Made by a program: the position numbers and the translations under genes
Part shown: piece after piece, positions 5,676 to 9,016 of the stretch
Layout of the letters: every line of letters starts with the position of its first letter
Position numbering within the stretch: position 1 is the stretch's first letter
The notes under the pieces: model-generated
What the model was told of the DNA's origin: nothing
The model's database searches: none
The model's input: the letters and a program-made list of their open reading frames with translations, nothing else
Source: Anaerolineales bacterium
GTDB taxonomy: Bacteria; Chloroflexota; Anaerolineae; Anaerolineales; UBA4823
Length of the DNA: 9,016 nucleotides
Assembly (NCBI GenBank): GCA_016932955.1
Contig: JAFGBV010000018.1
Coordinates: 1 to 9,016, forward strand
Direction: 5' to 3'

Positions 5676-7172
5676 GTGAAAATAATATTTGTTAAGCCAT
5701 TATCTGTCTTAATAATCTGCCTGGCAATCCTGGCAGGCGTGTTGAATGCTGATCTGAATCGCGCCCGGGCCGGCAACCAACCTCCATCTGCACCCTCTCT
5801 ACAAGGCAACTCCCCCGCTGCTCAGCCGCCCAGGCTGCAGGGGGCGGTCCAGTCCATTCAAGATCCCTTGCCATCTACCGGCGAGCAGCCGCTGTTGGTG
5901 ATCCTGGCAGATTTTCCCGACAAAGCCGGCACGCTAACTGGTCAAGACTGGGTGAATTACTTCTGGGGTGCAGAGGGCTTCAATGCCTTCTACATGGAAG
6001 TATCCTACGGAGAATTGTCGTATCCTGGCGAGATAGGCGATGTGGTCGGCGCGGGCGGTACAAAAGACGAGGCCATCAGCGCCTATGTACGCCTGCCGCA
6101 GCCCATTACCTATTATGCCAACAATTATTTCGGCTACAACACTGGCACATTCCCGCAAAACCTGGGTGGGGTGGTGCACGATGCCTTGCAAACGCTGGAC
6201 TCTGCCGGCTTTGACTTCAGCCCCTACGAAGACCCGCTGACGCACCAGGTGGAAAACCTGATCGTCGTGTTTGCCGGAGCCAATTACGGCTATACCCAAG
6301 ACGCCAAAAACAGCCTGGAAGCCACCGCCTATACCTTGACCGACATGGGACTGGGAGGGGCATACACCTCGAGCGGTGGACAGCTCTTCGATAACTTCAC
6401 CTTCTGCCCAGAGTTGTATGGCGGTACGGGCGGCGGGATTGCCAAGATCGGTATTTGCAGCCACGAGCACGGGCATGCCCTGGGTATGTTCGACCTGTAT
6501 AACCTGTCTTATCAGACCTCAGGCGTTGGTTATTTCGACTTGATGGGCTATGGAGCTTACGGTTCGGACGCGGGTACGCATCCTTTCCACCCCAGTGCCT
6601 TCGTCAAAGATTACTACGGCTGGAACGCGCTGAGCGACCTGGGCCCTGGCACCTACAGCTTAACGCTGGCGCCGGTCGAGCTGGGCGCGCATGGTATTCG
6701 CCTGTACCCTGATGGCAATACCAGCAGCAAGGAATACTTCGTACTGGAGAATCGCCAGGCATTGGGTTATGACATGGGCTGGACGGGGGCAGGCTTGTGC
6801 ACCGGGCTGGTCATCTGGCACATTGATGGCACGATCGTCGAAGCGTATGCCCTGTCGAACCTGGTCAACAGCCCAGGCTACATCGGCGGCCCTGCCCACC
6901 CCGGAGTGTTGGTCGTGGAGGCAGATGGCAATTTCGACATGATCAAAACAACTTTCCCACCATCGCTAAACTACGGGCAGTGCTCAGACACCTGGGCGGT
7001 AGGCCGCACCTGGGATGACAGCACCACCCCAAACGCACGTCTGTGGGATGGCACAGCCAGCAATCTGTCCGTGCGCGTGGTGGATGAGGTAGATGGTAGT
7101 TTACGTCTGGTGGTGCGGGTGGGCATGCCCGTCTTTGATCAAAATGCTTTTCTCCCCATGGTCAAAAAATAG
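5676..7172 (+). CDS. Secreted M6 family metalloprotease
   Basis: This 498-residue protein is a zinc endopeptidase of the M6 (immune inhibitor A-like) family, probably exported to degrade external protein. The GTG start gives a Sec signal peptide: KIIFVKP, a hydrophobic core at about 9-25, and a likely cut after Ala32 (RARA/G). A Pro-rich low-complexity stretch follows (33-65). Family features are 'FYMEVSYGELSYPGEI' (105-120), the zinc motif HEHGHALGMFD (His263, Glu264, His267, Asp273; HExxHxxGxxD), a Met-turn-like 'YFDLMGYG' (286-293) and 'GLVIWHIDG' (377-385). Four Cys in the mature part may form disulfides. It ends in NAFLPMVKK, a hydrophobic tail that I recall as common on exported Chloroflexota proteins. 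It is shorter than Bacillus InhA, lacking large C-terminal domains. Upstream in-frame starts at 5511 and 5601 lack a ribosome binding site and would bury the signal peptide. It is the first gene of the plus-strand operon. Confidence 0.92.
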   Translation: MKIIFVKPLSVLIICLAILAGVLNADLNRARAGNQPPSAPSLQGNSPAAQPPRLQGAVQSIQDPLPSTGEQPLLVILADFPDKAGTLTGQDWVNYFWGAEGFNAFYMEVSYGELSYPGEIGDVVGAGGTKDEAISAYVRLPQPITYYANNYFGYNTGTFPQNLGGVVHDALQTLDSAGFDFSPYEDPLTHQVENLIVVFAGANYGYTQDAKNSLEATAYTLTDMGLGGAYTSSGGQLFDNFTFCPELYGGTGGGIAKIGICSHEHGHALGMFDLYNLSYQTSGVGYFDLMGYGAYGSDAGTHPFHPSAFVKDYYGWNALSDLGPGTYSLTLAPVELGAHGIRLYPDGNTSSKEYFVLENRQALGYDMGWTGAGLCTGLVIWHIDGTIVEAYALSNLVNSPGYIGGPAHPGVLVVEADGNFDMIKTTFPPSLNYGQCSDTWAVGRTWDDSTTPNARLWDGTASNLSVRVVDEVDGSLRLVVRVGMPVFDQNAFLPMVKK

Positions 7173-7185
7173 GCTGGACTCTGTT

Positions 7186-7866
7186 ATGAATTTTCGCTTT
7201 ATTCAATTCCTTTTACGCCTGGTTTTCCGGTTGATCTCTCGCCTTGAAGTGCATGGTATGGAAAACATTCCTCAGAGCGGGGCATACATCGCTGTCTCCA
7301 ACCACATCGGACGGCTGGATGCCGCGCTGGTCTATCTTGTCCTTGACCGCACGGACATCATTATGATGGTGGCTGAAAAGTATAAGGAAAGCGCCTTTTT
7401 TCGCTGGCTTGTGCGCATGGTGGATGGAGTCTACATCGATCGCTTCAACGCGGACCTGAATGCCATGCGTGAGATCATGCGCAGGTTGAAGGCGGGTGGT
7501 GTGTTGGTGATGGCGCCGGAGGGTACGCGCAGCCCGACCGCCTCGCTGAGAGATGGCAAAGACGGTGCCAGCTACCTGGCAGCCAAATCGGGCTTGCCAA
7601 TCCTGCCGGTGGGTGTCACCGGTACGGAAGACGAGCTGGTGGGTCAGCGCTTGCGCCGCTTCAAGCGGCTGAAGATTGAGGCCCAGGTGGGCAAGACCTT
7701 CACCCTGCCGCCGCTTTCCCCGAAGGACCGTGAAATGCAACTGCCTCAATTCACCGAAGAAATCATGTGCCAGATTGCTGCGTTGTTGCCCGAGAGCTAC
7801 CGCGGCATCTATGCTGACCACCCACGCACGGCTGAGCTGATCCAGCAGATGGCTCAAGTCCAATAG
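7186..7866 (+). CDS. plsC: PlsC-like 1-acylglycerol-3-phosphate acyltransferase
   Basis: The 226-residue protein carries all four motifs of the glycerolipid acyltransferase family in order: NHIGRLD (H40 and D45, the HX4D catalytic pair), GVYIDR (81-86), EGTRS (112-116, binds the glycerol phosphate) and PILPV (138-142). These enzymes add the second acyl chain to lysophosphatidic acid to make phosphatidic acid at the inner face of the membrane. A hydrophobic, basic N-terminal stretch (FRFIQFLLRLVFRLISRL) is likely a membrane-binding helix. The ATG is 13 bases after the metalloprotease stop, with only a weak ribosome binding site, so it probably depends on read-through translation or a shared mRNA. 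A longer in-frame start at 7093 lies inside the protease gene and is rejected. Related family members act on other acyl acceptors, so the exact substrate is inferred. Confidence 0.92.
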   Translation: MNFRFIQFLLRLVFRLISRLEVHGMENIPQSGAYIAVSNHIGRLDAALVYLVLDRTDIIMMVAEKYKESAFFRWLVRMVDGVYIDRFNADLNAMREIMRRLKAGGVLVMAPEGTRSPTASLRDGKDGASYLAAKSGLPILPVGVTGTEDELVGQRLRRFKRLKIEAQVGKTFTLPPLSPKDREMQLPQFTEEIMCQIAALLPESYRGIYADHPRTAELIQQMAQVQ

Positions 7867-7875
7867 AAGGTACCT

Positions 7876-8448
7876 ATGGCTGACCCAATTGCACGCAGAG
7901 AAGCGATCCAGGAGGCACAGCGCCTGCTGCAGGCGCGTCCGCTATATCTGGATACCGAGACGACCGGCACCGGGCCAACTGCTGAGGTGATTGAAGTTGG
8001 CGTGGTGGACAGTGAAGGGAAAACGCTATACAGCTCGCTGGTGAAACCGCGCGGCACGATCGAGCCTGATGCCATGCGTGTGCATAAGATTGCGCCTGAG
8101 CTGGTGGCAACTGCCCCCGGTTGGACGGATGTCTGGCCCGAGCTGCGAACGGTGCTGGAGGGCAAACGCGTGGGGGCCTATAATAGCGACTTCGACCTGC
8201 GCCTGATCAAACAGTCGCTGACGCGCGCCTGGCTGCGCTGGGACCTGGAGGATCACAACTTCTTTTGCGTCATGAAGCTCTATGCCCGCTTCGCCGGCGA
8301 GTGGGACAGCAAGCGCGGCTCTTACCGCTGGCATTCGTTAGACGCAGCCGGCAGACAGGCTGGACTCCCCCTGCTCAATTCGCACCGGGCAATAGACGAT
8401 GCCCTGCTGGCGCGGGCATTATTGCAATATATGGCAGAGGCAAAATGA
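7876..8448 (+). CDS. DEDDh-type 3'-5' exonuclease (DnaQ-like)
   Basis: The 190-residue protein is a compact RNase T / DnaQ-fold exonuclease with every catalytic residue: exo I in YLDTETTG (Asp26 and Glu28), exo II in AYNSDFDLRLI (Asp107) and exo III in SHRAIDDA (His170 and Asp175). Such enzymes bind two divalent metals and remove nucleotides from 3' ends of DNA or RNA. There is no polymerase, helicase or BRCT part, so it is a stand-alone nuclease whose substrate cannot be told. A middle segment 'LRWDLEDHNFFCVMKLYARFAGEWD' (120-144) looks typical of its subfamily. The ATG has GAAGG six bases upstream and lies 9 bp after plsC. Its stop overlaps the start of a related gene by 4 bp (ATGA), suggesting the two are made together. 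Confidence 0.92.
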   Translation: MADPIARREAIQEAQRLLQARPLYLDTETTGTGPTAEVIEVGVVDSEGKTLYSSLVKPRGTIEPDAMRVHKIAPELVATAPGWTDVWPELRTVLEGKRVGAYNSDFDLRLIKQSLTRAWLRWDLEDHNFFCVMKLYARFAGEWDSKRGSYRWHSLDAAGRQAGLPLLNSHRAIDDALLARALLQYMAEAK

Positions 8449-9016
8449 GCACGCTCGAAATGCGCCAGGAGTGCCAGCGGCTGCTGACTCTGCGCCCTTT
8501 GTTCCTGGAATGCAAAGCCAGTCAAAGCGGGCCTGGGGCTGAGGCGGTGGAAATCGCCCTGGTCGAAAGCGACGGCACCTGCTTGATGGATGAATTAGTG
8601 CGCCCCAAGCACGAAATTGATGCGGCGATGGTAGAGGTGCACGGCATCACCAACCGGATTGCTCAATACGCTACTCCCTGGAGTGATGTTTGGACGCAGG
8701 CGAAAAAACTTCTTTATGGGCGCCTTGTGGGTGTCTTTGAATTGGAAACTCGGCTGGATTGCATGCGCCAATCGCATAACAATTATTACTTGCGTTGGGA
8801 CCTCGACCCGGCGAAATTCTTCTGTATCCAGAAAGTGCACGCCGAATACCAGAGCGACTGGGACCGCAGTACGAATAGTTTCCGCAGCTATGGGTTGGAA
8901 GAGGCGGCTGAGTTGGTCGGGCTGCCCTCAGAGCCGCTGGCTCTGCACCGCCGGGCGCTGGAGGATGCCCGGTTGGCACGGGCACTTTTGCTGGCCATGG
9001 CAGGCTGGAAGATAAC
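8445..9016 (+). CDS. Degenerate paralogue of the upstream exonuclease (3' end beyond window)
   Basis: An open frame of 190 codons begins at the ATG overlapping the upstream stop and runs off the window without a stop. It aligns with the preceding exonuclease over its whole length at roughly 35-40% identity, counted by eye. Shared blocks include QRLL-x-x-RPL, SGP-x-AE, WSDVW, YLRWDL, FFC and LARALL. The active site is largely lost: exo I DTETTG reads ECKASQ (Asp to Glu22, Glu to Lys24), and exo II Asp107 corresponds to Arg103 in VFELETRLD. Exo III keeps His168 and Asp174 but with one extra residue between them (LHRRALEDA). It is therefore probably inactive and may act as a partner or regulatory subunit of the intact copy. 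The frame is clean, with no stop or frameshift, so it appears to be maintained rather than a decaying pseudogene. Since the intact copy ends at the matching point, only a few codons are likely missing. Confidence 0.85.
   Translation, partial: MSTLEMRQECQRLLTLRPLFLECKASQSGPGAEAVEIALVESDGTCLMDELVRPKHEIDAAMVEVHGITNRIAQYATPWSDVWTQAKKLLYGRLVGVFELETRLDCMRQSHNNYYLRWDLDPAKFFCIQKVHAEYQSDWDRSTNSFRSYGLEEAAELVGLPSEPLALHRRALEDARLARALLLAMAGWKI

Noticed and set aside
5934..6476. Minus-strand 180-residue open frame
   Set aside because: It lies wholly opposite the metalloprotease gene, including its zinc motif, and its translation shows no family features.
7213..7863. Minus-strand 216-residue open frame
   Set aside because: It mirrors plsC, whose four family motifs prove the plus strand is coding; the His/Gln-rich translation is typical of an antisense shadow.
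8659..9015. Plus-strand 118-residue open frame
   Set aside because: It is a different frame within the degenerate exonuclease copy, which aligns with the upstream exonuclease throughout; this one is a shadow.
8445..9016. Calling the second exonuclease copy a pseudogene
   Set aside because: The frame is uninterrupted for 190 codons, keeps the structural blocks and a coupled start, so a maintained pseudoenzyme fits better than decay.
1..9016. CRISPR array, tRNA, insertion sequence or phage genes
   Set aside because: I saw no regularly spaced repeats, cloverleaf-like segments, transposase or integrase motifs, or phage structural proteins on either strand.

Overview
The window (roughly mid-50s % GC by eye) looks like chromosomal DNA from a free-living bacterium. 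My best guess is Chloroflexota, class Anaerolineae. This rests on the gene mix (short M6 peptidase ending in a hydrophobic 'FLPMVKK' tail, S9 acylaminoacyl-peptidase-like enzyme, DinB and SRPBCC proteins, compact DnaQ-like exonuclease) and on recalled resemblance, not on a search. There are no mobile elements, CRISPR arrays, tRNAs or rRNAs. No stretch over 300 bases lacks a gene; the longest gap is the 181 bp between two divergent transcription units.

Left part, all on the minus strand and read right to left: a MarR-family regulator (5048-5494) with a very good sigma-70 promoter and a terminator that overlaps its stop codon; a YceI-like lipocalin-fold protein (4425-4976); a strong hairpin; a DinB/YfiT-like putative metal-binding protein (3758-4348); an unusual SRPBCC-membrane-soluble fusion (2397-3761) whose start overlaps the dinB stop by 4 bp; an S9 prolyl-oligopeptidase-family peptidase (170-2365); and the first 39 codons of a probable lipoprotein or membrane protein that leaves the window at base 1. 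The YceI/DinB/SRPBCC trio suggests small-molecule or stress handling under MarR control. In support, the same near-palindromic motif (TTNGATATCNAA) occurs at both the marR and the yceI promoter regions.

Right part, all on the plus strand with gaps of 13 and 9 bp and one 4-bp overlap: a secreted M6 metalloprotease (5676-7172), a PlsC-type acyltransferase (7186-7866), an intact DEDDh 3'-5' exonuclease (7876-8448), and a second copy of that exonuclease (8445 to the window end). The second copy keeps the fold-specific sequence but has lost the exo I and exo II acidic residues. This tandem active/degenerate exonuclease pair is the most interesting item here. Otherwise the window is ordinary housekeeping and accessory content, and I see no convincing new defence or mobile system.
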